From: Paenibacillus spiritus
Lineage (GTDB): Bacteria > Bacillota > Bacilli > Paenibacillales > Paenibacillaceae
Direction: 5' to 3'
Assembly: GCF_008710135.1 (NCBI RefSeq)
Contig: NZ_VYKK01000005.1
Coordinates: forward strand, 248,001-312,000
Length of the DNA stretch: 64,000 nt
Shown: one piece after another, positions 51,815-60,200 of the stretch
Layout: each line of letters starts with the position of its first letter
How positions within the stretch are numbered: the first letter of the stretch is position 1
Position numbers and translations under genes: made by a program
The notes under the pieces: generated by a model
Told to the model about the DNA's origin: nothing
Seen by the model: only the letters and a program-made list of their open reading frames with translations
Database searches by the model: none

Positions 51815-51849
51815 GAAAGCCGGATCAGGAGTTCCTGACCCGGCTTTTA
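51815..51849. terminator. Bidirectional terminator between rsgA and azoR
   Basis: AAAGCCGGATCAGG-AGTT-CCTGACCCGGCTTTT. Confidence 0.85.
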
Positions 51850-51868
51850 ACGTTGCAGCAGATGAAAT

Positions 51869-52495
51869 TTAGAATGTCAGAGCGGCTTCTCTTGCGTTCT
51901 CCAGCCCTTTGCCGATAATCTCGGCAGCCTGCTGCGGCATCTGGTTGTGGCCTTCGATGATGATCTCGTGGATGTCCGTGAAGCCGAACAGCTTCAGGTT
52001 GCCCCGTACGTAGTTGACGGCCATTTCGGCTGCGGCAGCCGGTCCTTCGGAATAGACGCCGCCCCGCGCGTTCAGCAGCACGGCCTTCTTGCCGGTCAGC
52101 AGGCCCACCGGACCATTCTCGGTGTACTTGAAGGATTTGCCGGCCTGGGCCAGGTAATCCATGTACGTGTGAAGTACGGCCGGAACGGTCATGTTCCAGA
52201 GCGGGAAGCCGAATACCACCTTGTCGCTGTCGGCGAACTGAGTGAAGTATCCGCCCACCAGCGCGGCCAGCTTGGCTTCTTCGGCGGTCAGTTCCAGCCC
52301 GTTCGCTTCCTTGTACAGCGCAGTCAGAATGGAGTGGTCATAGTAAGGAAGCTCCGCGGCGAAGAGGTCCAGTTCGGTGATCTCGTCTTCGGGATGCGAA
52401 GTACGGTAGGCATTCAGAAATTCTTCATACAGCTTAACGCTGACGGCTTGCTCGGCAGGACGGTTATTGGCTTTGATAAACAACACTTTCGACAT
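51869..52495 (-). CDS. azoR: FMN-dependent NADH-azoreductase
   Basis: Flavodoxin-like NADH:quinone/azo reductase of 208 residues. FMN-binding segments are SKVLFIKANNRP, FGFPLWNMTVP and NARGGVYS. GAGGAGACC precedes the ATG. In B. subtilis azoR1 is under the thiol/quinone-stress regulator YodB; here a palindrome overlies the -10 of a strong promoter. Confidence 0.92.
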   Translation of the reverse strand: MSKVLFIKANNRPAEQAVSVKLYEEFLNAYRTSHPEDEITELDLFAAELPYYDHSILTALYKEANGLELTAEEAKLAALVGGYFTQFADSDKVVFGFPLWNMTVPAVLHTYMDYLAQAGKSFKYTENGPVGLLTGKKAVLLNARGGVYSEGPAAAAEMAVNYVRGNLKLFGFTDIHEIIIEGHNQMPQQAAEIIGKGLENAREAALTF

Positions 52496-52533
52496 AATCA
52501 CGGTCTCCTCTGTATGTGTAAGTAATAATCATT

Positions 52534-52572
52534 AACTATAAATAATATAGTTGATAACAAAGTTAGTGTCAA
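52534..52572 (-). promoter_or_regulatory. azoR promoter with overlapping palindromic operator
   Basis: Minus strand TTGACA (52567-52572), 17-nt spacer, TATATT (52544-52549). The palindrome AACTATA-AATAA-TATAGTT (52534-52552) covers the -10, as expected for a repressor of MarR/HxlR (YodB-like) type. Confidence 0.65.
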
Positions 52573-52847
52573 CAGCGATCTTCAAGCCGGCATGAAACCG
52601 GAATTCCAAAAAAAATTTTTCGACAAAATGGTCCTCGGAGGCTCCCAGATAAAGGGATGGAAATGTTCTCTTGCCAAAGCGAGCCCCCAGATATTGGGGG
52701 CGGGTCGGATTATGGCGTTCTGCGCCCCTTGCCGCGCGCCGATTGGCGGGTTTAAGCGGGGAGAGGTCCGGTTATATAGGGGATACAAGGGCCCCGGAAG
52801 GACCGGCGAAGCAAGGCCCGAATCCAAGGAAAAGGGAGCGATCGGAC

Positions 52848-52985
52848 ATGTCCATAGACCGCTTTATTATTAAAAAATTGGACAACTGTCATGAGGAGCA
52901 TACCAAGGTCAATCTGGTCAAGCTGTTCCAGCTTCGTATTCAGAAGGCCGAGAAGGCCGAGAAAGGCCATTATAAAATTGGCTGA
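52848..52985 (+). CDS. Small basic protein, unknown function
   Basis: A 45-residue protein (MSIDRFIIKKLDNCHEEHTKV ... KAEKAEKGHYKIG) with one cysteine and a Lys-rich helical end. AAAAGGGAG is nine bases before the ATG and a strong terminator follows 36 bases after the stop, which favours a real gene. Upstream, GTTTAA-N14-GGTTAT (52750-52775) resembles a sigma-B-type promoter. Family not recognised. Confidence 0.5.
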   Translation: MSIDRFIIKKLDNCHEEHTKVNLVKLFQLRIQKAEKAEKGHYKIG

Positions 52986-53022
52986 CCGCAGAGGCTTCAG
53001 ACGGCCATCGCGGCTGTGGACA

Positions 53023-53049
53023 GGCATGCCCGCCGGGCATGCCTTTTTT
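53023..53049 (+). terminator. Terminator after the small basic protein gene
   Basis: GGCATGCCC-GCC-GGGCATGCC followed by TTTTTT. Confidence 0.92.
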
Positions 53050-53186
53050 GATGGGCAGTCTTACGGTCTTAACCGAGCGGAACAACTAATTATGACCGGT
53101 TATTGCACTAATCGGGGTGGTATGGAGGAAGAAGGGCATCCCTTATAATGGAAGAGGTTTCACGGCATACATAAGAGGGGTGCTCA

Positions 53187-54233
53187 ATGAGTCAGATTGA
53201 AGTCAGCGGTCTGAACAAGGTATTCAGGCAGGCGGTGAAGGAACCGGGTCTGTCCGGAGCGCTTAAACATTTAATCCGGCCGCAGTATGCAGACAAACAT
53301 GCGGTCAAGGGAATTGACCTGAAGATTGAAGAAGGAGAGAGCGTCGCTTATGTAGGCCCGAACGGAGCCGGCAAATCGACTACAATCAAAATGATGTGCG
53401 GGGTGCTTGTTCCTACCTCGGGGCAGATTCGGGTGAACGGAATAGATCCTTACCGGCAGCGCATGGAGAATGCTGCGGGCATCGGAGCCGTCTTCGGCCA
53501 ACGGACGCAGCTCTGGTGGGACATTCCGGTTCTGGAATCGCTGAATCTGCTGAAGGACATTTATGAAGTGCCGAGCGGCGATTTCAACCGCAACATGAAA
53601 GCGTTCACAGAATTATTGGAGCTGGACGAGTTTCTGCATTTATCGGCGCGCAAGCTGTCGCTTGGCCAGCGAATGCGGGCGGACCTCGCGGCCGCCCTGC
53701 TGCACGATCCCCGGATTGTCTATCTGGATGAGCCGACGATCGGACTCGACGTATCGGTCAAGCTGCGCATCCGCAGCTTCATCAAGCAGATGAACCGGGA
53801 GAAGGGAACCACCGTCATGCTGACGACCCATGATCTCGGCGATATTGAGGATCTCTGCGAGCGGCTCGTGATAATCGACCGCGGCGTCATCATTTTTGAC
53901 GGGAGATTGAAAGAGGTCAAGGATGCCTTTGCCAGAGAACGGACGATTCATCTGGAACTGGCTTCTCCGATTCCCGATCCCGGAAGGCTGTTCAGGGATA
54001 TTCCGGGGCTTGCGCCGGAGGAGGACGGGCCGCTGCGGCTGGCTATCTGCTTTGATCGGTTCCGGATTACGGCCAGTGAAATTGTGAAGAGGGTAATTGC
54101 CTGCGCGGAGGTGATCGACTTTCACATCGACGAGCCGGGCATTGAACAGATTATCCGCCAAGTCTATGAAGGGAAGCTGGATTTGAATCTGCCGGAGCCG
54201 GCGTACGCGGCGGGAGGTGACCGCCTGAAATGA
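53187..54233 (+). CDS. ABC-2 type exporter, ATP-binding protein
   Basis: ATPase of a three-gene exporter. Walker A GPNGAGKST, a divergent signature LSLGQRMRADLAAALL, Walker B IVYLDEPTIGLD and the H-loop TTHDLGD are present, with a C-terminal extension of about 100 residues as in NatA/daunorubicin-type exporters. 348 residues. The stop overlaps the start of the first permease by four bases. A TATAAT at 53144 is a possible -10. Substrate unknown. Confidence 0.88.
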   Translation: MSQIEVSGLNKVFRQAVKEPGLSGALKHLIRPQYADKHAVKGIDLKIEEGESVAYVGPNGAGKSTTIKMMCGVLVPTSGQIRVNGIDPYRQRMENAAGIGAVFGQRTQLWWDIPVLESLNLLKDIYEVPSGDFNRNMKAFTELLELDEFLHLSARKLSLGQRMRADLAAALLHDPRIVYLDEPTIGLDVSVKLRIRSFIKQMNREKGTTVMLTTHDLGDIEDLCERLVIIDRGVIIFDGRLKEVKDAFARERTIHLELASPIPDPGRLFRDIPGLAPEEDGPLRLAICFDRFRITASEIVKRVIACAEVIDFHIDEPGIEQIIRQVYEGKLDLNLPEPAYAAGGDRLK

Positions 54234-55030
54234 AGGGATTCAAGAAATACAGGTCGCTTGCCGTATGCGCCATGCAGAACACGTTATCTTACAGGTTGTC
54301 CTTTATTCTCAGCTTTCTCGGGAATTTCGTGACGCTGATCGCCATGTTCTATCTGTGGCAGGCGATCTATGCCGGCCAGACGGAGATTGCCGGGTACGGA
54401 TGGGGAGAGATGAAGACGTATCTGCTGGTCACTTTCTTTGTGAATTCGATGCTGTCCTACTATTCCGAGTCGGGAATTACAGGCAAGGTGATCGACGGTA
54501 CGGTGGCGATGGATCTGTTGAAACCGATTGACTTCCAAAAAGCGAGGCTTGCCGAATCGCTGGGCTCCTGCGTGCTGGAAGGGATTCTAAGCGCGCTGCT
54601 GATCGGAGCAGCGGCAGCGCTCGCCTTCGGCATCCCGATGCCGGAGAACGGGCTTAACGCCGCCCTGTTCGCGGTCAGCCTGCTGTCCTCGATCCTGGTC
54701 AAATTCGGACTGATCTACTGCACTGCCATGCTCTGCTTCTACACGACAAGCGGCATCGGCATCATCTGGACCCGGATGGCCGTCACCAATCTGCTCTCCG
54801 GCGCACTCGTGCCGCTGGCGTTCTTCCCCGGCTGGCTGAGAACGGCGGCGATGGCGCTGCCTTTCCAGGGCATCGTCAGCACTCCGACGACGATCTTCCT
54901 TGGCATGCACACCCCGGTGCATGCCGCCGAACTGATCGCTATCCAATGGTTCTGGATCGCGGCGCTGTGGCTGCTGGGCAAGCGGCTCTGGAGCTGGGCT
55001 GTGCGGCAAATTACAATTCATGGAGGCTAG
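54230..55030 (+). CDS. ABC-2 type exporter, permease subunit 1
   Basis: A 266-residue integral membrane protein with about six hydrophobic segments (for example FILSFLGNFVTLIAMFYLW, LSALLIGAAAALAF, LFAVSLLSSILVKFGLIYC) and the basic N-terminus KGFKKYRSLAVCAMQN, fitting the ABC-2/DUF990 permeases. Coupled to the ATPase gene by ATGA overlap. Confidence 0.82.
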   Translation: MKGFKKYRSLAVCAMQNTLSYRLSFILSFLGNFVTLIAMFYLWQAIYAGQTEIAGYGWGEMKTYLLVTFFVNSMLSYYSESGITGKVIDGTVAMDLLKPIDFQKARLAESLGSCVLEGILSALLIGAAAALAFGIPMPENGLNAALFAVSLLSSILVKFGLIYCTAMLCFYTTSGIGIIWTRMAVTNLLSGALVPLAFFPGWLRTAAMALPFQGIVSTPTTIFLGMHTPVHAAELIAIQWFWIAALWLLGKRLWSWAVRQITIHGG

Positions 55031-55031
55031 G

Positions 55032-55838
55032 ATGAAGAAGATGTCATTGCGCCGAATCCTTTTCCTGTACCGACGGCTCTTCACGCAGCAGTTGAAGGCG
55101 ATTCTGGAATATACATCCGACTTCTATATCATGATCGGAGCGGCGGCTCTGACCCAAGTTGTCGGGTTTCTGTTCCTGTGGGTGGTCTTCTCCCGGATTC
55201 CGGACATTCAGGGCTGGACGATGTGGGAGGTGGCCTTTATGTATGCGGCTGTGTATTTCTCCGAAGGAATCGGCTCGCTGTTCTTTGAGGGGACCTGGCG
55301 GCTGCTGCGGCTGGTGAACATGGGGGAGCTGGACCGTTATCTGGTGCGTCCCGTCCCGCTGGTCCTGCAAGTATTCTGCGCCGGCATCGGCATGAACGGC
55401 ATCGGCAATGTGCTGATCGGCGGTACGATCATCGGAATGTCCCTGGCCCATATCCGGATCGATTGGAATGTATGGACCGTTCTGGGCGGTCTCGTGATGA
55501 TGGCTTCGGCACTGACGATCCGGGTGGCCATCAACCTGGCCGCCAACTGCTCGGCGTTCTGGATCAAGGCGTCCGGCAACGCCTTTCCGCTGATGGTCCA
55601 CAATCTCAGCGAGTTCGCCAAGTATCCGATTACGATATTCTCGCTTGGCATGCAGCTGTTCATCTCACTGGCCATCCCGTTTGCCTTTGTGAGCTTCTTC
55701 CCGGCGGCCGCTCTGCTGGGGGCGGGAGAATGGGCCGTATACGGGTGGCTGGCTCCCCTGGTCGCCGTCTACTGCACGGCAGCCGCGCTCCTGCTCTTCC
55801 GTACCGGGCTGAGACGTTATGAGAGCGCAGGCAATTGA
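55032..55838 (+). CDS. ABC-2 type exporter, permease subunit 2
   Basis: A 268-residue permease with about six membrane segments (IMIGAAALTQVVGFLFLWVVF, WEVAFMYAAVYF, AVYCTAAALLLF) homologous in layout to the preceding one, so the pore is probably a heterodimer. ATG 55032 is chosen because GGAGGCTAGG precedes it, one base after the previous stop. A long terminator follows. Confidence 0.82.
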   Translation: MKKMSLRRILFLYRRLFTQQLKAILEYTSDFYIMIGAAALTQVVGFLFLWVVFSRIPDIQGWTMWEVAFMYAAVYFSEGIGSLFFEGTWRLLRLVNMGELDRYLVRPVPLVLQVFCAGIGMNGIGNVLIGGTIIGMSLAHIRIDWNVWTVLGGLVMMASALTIRVAINLAANCSAFWIKASGNAFPLMVHNLSEFAKYPITIFSLGMQLFISLAIPFAFVSFFPAAALLGAGEWAVYGWLAPLVAVYCTAAALLLFRTGLRRYESAGN

Positions 55839-55868
55839 GAGACGGCAGAATACGGGAGATAAGCGAAC

Positions 55869-55920
55869 AGACACAAGCGGCAGTTCAGGAAGGCTCTTCC
55901 TTGAACTGCCGCTTGTGTCT
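55869..55920. terminator. Terminator after the ABC-2 exporter operon
   Basis: AGACACAAGCGGCAGTTCA and TGAACTGCCGCTTGTGTCT form a 19-bp stem; likely bidirectional, also serving the minus-strand small gene. Confidence 0.8.
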
Positions 55921-55954
55921 GTCCCAATGCGGCGCTGTCCGTACTCCCTTGCCC

Positions 55955-56194
55955 TTAATAAAGGGAAAGCGCCAGGGTATCATTCTCGCTATAACTGTGC
56001 AATATGGCCTCTGAGCCTTTGATTTCGATGCTTATCAGAGAATTCAAGCATGTTTTGATTGCGTTCTTGCCTTTCTTGATCTTCAGGTCCAGCGCACTGG
56101 TCAGCAGACGGAGCACTTTCTGCGTCGGCTGTTTGTTCTCGGTCGTGAAATAGACGGGGATCATCTTGTTCTGGAACGGAATCAGCATCCTCAC
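55955..56194 (-). CDS. Small hypothetical protein
   Basis: A 79-residue protein (LIPFQNKMIPVYFTTENKQ ... ENDTLALSLY), lysine-rich in the middle, no membrane segment. Start is GTG (56194) or ATG (56188) with AAGAAGGTG upstream, and another AAGGAGG lies further ahead. Base composition is more AT-rich than neighbours, which may mean recent acquisition. Function not recognised. Confidence 0.5.
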   Translation of the reverse strand: MRMLIPFQNKMIPVYFTTENKQPTQKVLRLLTSALDLKIKKGKNAIKTCLNSLISIEIKGSEAILHSYSENDTLALSLY

Positions 56195-56472
56195 TTGAAA
56201 TCACCTTCTTCAAAAGTTATTTCATGACATCATAGTATCCTCCTTATCTTAAATTTACCTTAAAATCAGCTTATGATAACATAAAGAATAAAAGATTCAG
56301 CCTGATCCGGAAGGAATAGATCCCCCGGGGGCCATCCGCACCGGCGTGCCGAATGCATCCGGCAGCCCGCCTTCGGAGGACGGATGTCAGCGGCGCCGCT
56401 CGGCAGACAACAGTCTGCGGGAGACGCTGGCCGGCTGGCTGCTCCGTCCTCCCGGGGCTGTTCTCCGGCTCT

Positions 56473-58176
56473 CTAAGGCTGAAGAACGACGGTAGTATAA
56501 GCAGGAAGAGAGAGCGAACCGTCCTTAAGGGATGCCTGCCCGGAAGTGTCGCCAAGAACCGAGGCATATAGAACCCCGTCTGTCGTCTTCTCCAGCTTCA
56601 CGGTCTGGCCCGATCCGGTCAGATTATGAACCACAAGCGCACGGCCGTCTGCCGCGATGCGCTCATAGGCCATTACTCCGGCGTTGCCCGGGCTATATTC
56701 CTTAACAGCTCCGTCCCGAAGCGCAGGAGTCGATTTCCGAAGCGCAATCAGCTTGCGGTAATGGCTGAGCAGCGAATCGGCCTTCTGGTTCTCCGACTCG
56801 ACGCTGGCCCCTCCGGCCGGATTGTTCGCCGCCTGTTCCCAGGTGGTCTGGCCCTGTCCGCTTCCGGACGGGTACCACTGCATCGGCTCGCGGATGCCTT
56901 CGTCGGGCTTCTGCCCCCGCATGCCGATCTCTTCCCCGTAATAGATAAACGGATTGCCAGGCAGCGTAAGCTGGATCGCGGCTGCCATTCTCGCATGGTT
57001 GGCGTTGTCCTGAAGCTGGGTCATCGACCGGTTGACGTCGTGATTGCCGAGGAAGGTAGCATCGGTGAAGCTGCCCTCCGATACTTTGCCGTAGAGCTTG
57101 TACGTCCGTTCGAGAGAGAAGGCGAGGCCATTGTCTTTCTCCGAGCCGGCCGCGCTGAGAATGGACTCGGACAGGCCGAAGTTGAACCCCGAATCAAACG
57201 CTTTGTTCAGATAGGCGCCGACTGTGGCCGCCGAATCCTCCCAGACTTCCCCGACCAGATAGACGTTCGGGTTGACCGCAGTCAGGGAACTGCGGAATTC
57301 CTGCCACCAGGCCACGTTCTTCGCGGTTGTGGCGTCTCCGCGGTCCGCCGCCGTATCCTCATAGATATGTTTGGCCGCGTCCAGGCGGAAGCCGTCGAGT
57401 CCCTGGTCCAGCCAGAACTTGCCGACGGATTTCATCTCTTCCCGAACCTTCGGATTATCGAAATTCAGATCCGGCATCTTCTCCCAGAAGGTAGCCATGT
57501 AATGAGAGCCGCGAACGGAATGCCACGGATTGCCCGAGCCGGCTGCGCTGACGCCCTCCGGCGAGCGGCCCTGGTCTTCCGCCCAGACGTACCAGTCCCG
57601 GTAAGGGCTCTTGGGGTCGGTTGCGGCCGCCTTGAACCACGGATGCTCGCTGCTGGTATGGTTGACCACCAGGTCCATAATCACCTTGATCCCGCGCTTA
57701 TGCGCCTCTGCGACGAGTTCGCGCAAGTCCTCTACCGTGCCGTAATCCGGATTCACGCTCCGGTAGTCGGTCACATCATATCCGTGATAGCTTGGAGACG
57801 GATTGATCGGCATGAGCCAGATTCCGCCTACGCCGAGATCGTCGTGCGTGTCGGGATTGCCGTCGTTCAGGTAATCCAGCTTCTCGGTGATCCCCTTGAG
57901 ATCGCCGATGCCGTCTCCGTTCGAATCGTAGAAGGAACGCACGAAGATTTCATAATAGACGGAGGAAGGCTGTTCATCGACTGCCGTTTCCGCTGCCGAA
58001 GGCGCTGCTGCGGCCGGAGCCGCGGAAGCCGGGGACGAGGCTGTAGGCCTGGCCGCAGCTGAAGAAGCGGCAGAAGTATCTTGGTCGTTGCCGGACGAAC
58101 AGCCGGCGAGCAGAGCAGCGGTAAGCGCGCAGGGCAGAAGCGCCGCTCCGGCTCTGCGCAGATAAGTGGAGTGCAT
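56473..58176 (-). CDS. Alpha-amylase family (GH13) lipoprotein
   Basis: Secreted, membrane-tethered glycoside hydrolase: lipobox LLAGC (Cys about 26), Ala/Ser-rich linker to about 70, then the (beta/alpha)8 domain. GH13 conserved regions are DLVVNHTS, GFRLDAAKH (nucleophile Asp), GEVWED (acid/base Glu) and FLGNHDVNR (third carboxylate), so it should be active on alpha-glucans or malto-oligosaccharides. A C-terminal beta domain ends the 567 residues. AAAGGAGAA precedes the ATG. A LacI-type palindrome and an inverted repeat lie upstream. Confidence 0.9.
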   Translation of the reverse strand: MHSTYLRRAGAALLPCALTAALLAGCSSGNDQDTSAASSAAARPTASSPASAAPAAAAPSAAETAVDEQPSSVYYEIFVRSFYDSNGDGIGDLKGITEKLDYLNDGNPDTHDDLGVGGIWLMPINPSPSYHGYDVTDYRSVNPDYGTVEDLRELVAEAHKRGIKVIMDLVVNHTSSEHPWFKAAATDPKSPYRDWYVWAEDQGRSPEGVSAAGSGNPWHSVRGSHYMATFWEKMPDLNFDNPKVREEMKSVGKFWLDQGLDGFRLDAAKHIYEDTAADRGDATTAKNVAWWQEFRSSLTAVNPNVYLVGEVWEDSAATVGAYLNKAFDSGFNFGLSESILSAAGSEKDNGLAFSLERTYKLYGKVSEGSFTDATFLGNHDVNRSMTQLQDNANHARMAAAIQLTLPGNPFIYYGEEIGMRGQKPDEGIREPMQWYPSGSGQGQTTWEQAANNPAGGASVESENQKADSLLSHYRKLIALRKSTPALRDGAVKEYSPGNAGVMAYERIAADGRALVVHNLTGSGQTVKLEKTTDGVLYASVLGDTSGQASLKDGSLSLPAYTTVVLQP

Positions 58177-58218
58177 AGTGAAATTAAGTTCTCCTTTCGT
58201 AGGGGCGGTACTCTCGCG

Positions 58219-58248
58219 GCCGGTTTCGTAAGCGTTTTAGAAACCGGC
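58219..58248. repeat. Inverted repeat upstream of the amylase gene
   Basis: GCCGGTTTC and GAAACCGGC around a 12-base loop that itself contains a GTAAGCGTTTTA (weakly cre-like) segment. It would fall in the amylase mRNA leader and may be a hairpin or an operator. Confidence 0.5.
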
Positions 58249-58273
58249 GGATATCGTCATCATACACTTTCCG

Positions 58274-58285
58274 GCAAACGTTTGC
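58274..58285. promoter_or_regulatory. LacI-family operator candidate
   Basis: GCAAACGTTTGC, a perfect 12-bp palindrome of the type bound by LacI-family sugar repressors (MalR, CcpA relatives). Between the divergent amylase and ABC-importer genes, about 90 bp from either start. Confidence 0.6.
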
Positions 58286-58382
58286 ACTTCTTTTTTGCCC
58301 TCTCTGAACCGATTGAATCTCCTCCGCATATGATGCCAAAAAAGGGCATCGGCCCGAAAGAACGGAAAGGAGAGAACAGTCC

Positions 58383-59396
58383 ATGAGGAAGACAAAGGAT
58401 AAAGCCGTTGCGCTCATGCTTGTTGTGCTGATGCTTGCGGGACTCGCCGCCGGCTGCGGGAAGAAGTCCGCCGATGTGAAGATCCGGGTCGGCGAGGTGA
58501 CGCGTTCCGTGTTCTATGCCCCGGAATATGTGGCGCTGAGCCAGGGCTTTTTTGCCGATGAAGGGCTGGACGTGGAGCTGCAGACGATTCCGGGCGGCGA
58601 CAAGACGATGACTGCACTGCTCTCCGGGGCGATTGACGTAGCGCTGGTAGGCGCGGAAACGTCCATTTATGTATACCAGCAGGGCACCAAGGACCCGGTC
58701 ATCAACTTCGCCCAGCTGACGCAGCGGGACGGTACCTTTCTCTTTGCCCGCAAGCCGGACCCCGATTTCAGCTGGGAGAAGCTGAAAGGCTCCACCTTTC
58801 TGGGACAACGCCAGGGCGGAATGCCGCAGATGGCGGGAGCCTACACGCTCCATGCGAAAGGAATCGACGCTAAGAAGGATCTTACGCTGATTCAGAACAT
58901 TGACTTTGCCAATATTGCCGGCGCCTTCGCTTCCGGGACCGGAGACTATGTCCAGCTGTTTGAACCGCAGGCCTCCATCTTCGAGAAGGAGGGGCGGGGA
59001 GCCGTAGTCGCCTCGTTCGGCGTGGAGAGCGGCTACCTGCCTTATACCGTGTTCATGGCCAAGAGCAGCTACATCAAGAAGAACCAAGAGGCCGCCGGGA
59101 AATTCACGAAGGCGATCGAACGCGCCCAGCGGTGGGTCAAATCGCATGACGCCGGCCAGATTGCGGATGCGGTCATGCCGTATTTTGACAAAACCGACCG
59201 GAGCATCGTTGTCTCGGCGATCACCCGCTACAAGGAGCAGGACACCTACGCCGAAGATCCGGTCATCGACGACAAGGAGTGGAACAATCTGCTGGATGTA
59301 ATGTCCTTCTCCGGCGAACTGAAGAAGAGGGTTCCGGCCTCGGCCATTGTCGACAATTCATTCGCCCGGCAGGCTGTCCGGGACAACGGGGAGTAG
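58383..59396 (+). CDS. ABC importer substrate-binding lipoprotein (NitT/TauT type)
   Basis: Solute-binding lipoprotein of 337 residues: lipobox LAAGC (Cys about 25) and an NMT1/SsuA-like fold (VFYAPEYVALSQGFFADEGLDVELQTIPGGDKTMTALLSGAIDVALVG). Such proteins bind sulfonates, nitrate, bicarbonate or thiamine pyrimidine precursors; the ligand cannot be assigned, and no TPP riboswitch is visible upstream. AAAGGAGAG precedes the ATG. The ATPase gene follows after five bases. Confidence 0.88.
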   Translation: MRKTKDKAVALMLVVLMLAGLAAGCGKKSADVKIRVGEVTRSVFYAPEYVALSQGFFADEGLDVELQTIPGGDKTMTALLSGAIDVALVGAETSIYVYQQGTKDPVINFAQLTQRDGTFLFARKPDPDFSWEKLKGSTFLGQRQGGMPQMAGAYTLHAKGIDAKKDLTLIQNIDFANIAGAFASGTGDYVQLFEPQASIFEKEGRGAVVASFGVESGYLPYTVFMAKSSYIKKNQEAAGKFTKAIERAQRWVKSHDAGQIADAVMPYFDKTDRSIVVSAITRYKEQDTYAEDPVIDDKEWNNLLDVMSFSGELKKRVPASAIVDNSFARQAVRDNGE

Positions 59397-59401
59397 CGCT
59401 C

Positions 59402-60178
59402 ATGGAGCCGGCTATCCGACTGAACGACATCACCCACGCTTACCTGGGGGAGCAGGCGGCTTATCTCGCGCTGGAAAAGGTCAATCTGAGCGTCATGCCC
59501 GGCGAGTTCGTCAGCCTGGTCGGACCGAGCGGCTGCGGCAAGACGACGCTGCTGTCGATTGTGGCCGGTCTGCTGGTTCCGTCCAGAGGCGAAGCCGGCG
59601 TGCTCGGACGCCCGGTGACGGGGCCGTCGCCCGGCGTCGGGTACATGCTGCAGTCGGACTATCTGTTCCCGTGGCGGACCATTCTTGACAATGCTCTCCT
59701 CGGGCTGGAGCTGACCGGCCGGCTGGATGAAGCGGGCCGGGAGAAGACGCGGGCGCTGCTTGCCGATATGGGCCTCGGCGGCAAGGAGAACGCGCTGCCC
59801 TCGGAGCTCTCGGGCGGCATGCGCCAGCGGGTTGCGCTGGTGCGGACGCTCGCGACCGATCCGGCGCTGCTGCTGCTCGACGAGCCGTTCTCCGCGCTCG
59901 ATTACCAGATCAAGCTTCAGCTTGAGGACCTCGTATCCGAGACGCTCCGCCGCAGGGGAACGACGGCGCTCCTTGTCACCCATGATCTGTCCGAAGCCAT
60001 TGCCGTCAGCGACCGGGTCGTTCTGCTGGACCGCAACCCGGGCCGGGTCCGGCGCATCTTCGAGATTCCCGCTAGCATCCGGCAGACGCCTCCGCTGTAT
60101 GCGCGCGATCTGCCGGAGTTCGCCGGTCTGTTCCATCAGGTGTGGAAGGAAATGGAGCAGGCCGGGCAGGAGAATTAA
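59402..60178 (+). CDS. ABC importer ATP-binding protein (NitT/TauT type)
   Basis: A 258-residue ATPase with Walker A GPSGCGKTT, Q-loop MLQSDYLFPW, signature LSGGMRQR, Walker B LLLLDEPFSALD and H-loop VTHDLSEA, the pattern of SsuB/TauB/ThiZ proteins. ATG 59402 follows GGGGAG; the longer frame overlaps the previous gene. Energises uptake through the next gene's permease. Confidence 0.92.
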   Translation: MEPAIRLNDITHAYLGEQAAYLALEKVNLSVMPGEFVSLVGPSGCGKTTLLSIVAGLLVPSRGEAGVLGRPVTGPSPGVGYMLQSDYLFPWRTILDNALLGLELTGRLDEAGREKTRALLADMGLGGKENALPSELSGGMRQRVALVRTLATDPALLLLDEPFSALDYQIKLQLEDLVSETLRRRGTTALLVTHDLSEAIAVSDRVVLLDRNPGRVRRIFEIPASIRQTPPLYARDLPEFAGLFHQVWKEMEQAGQEN

Positions 60179-60200
60179 TCTTCAATAAGGAGGTGATCGC

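Noticed and set aside
56271..56567. A 98-codon minus-strand ORF at the 3' end of the amylase gene
   Set aside because: Overlaps the amylase coding end in another frame and has no ribosome site.
58177..58382. TPP riboswitch before the NitT/TauT importer
   Set aside because: The conserved CTGAGA and ACCTGA elements are absent, so a thiamine-precursor role cannot be supported.
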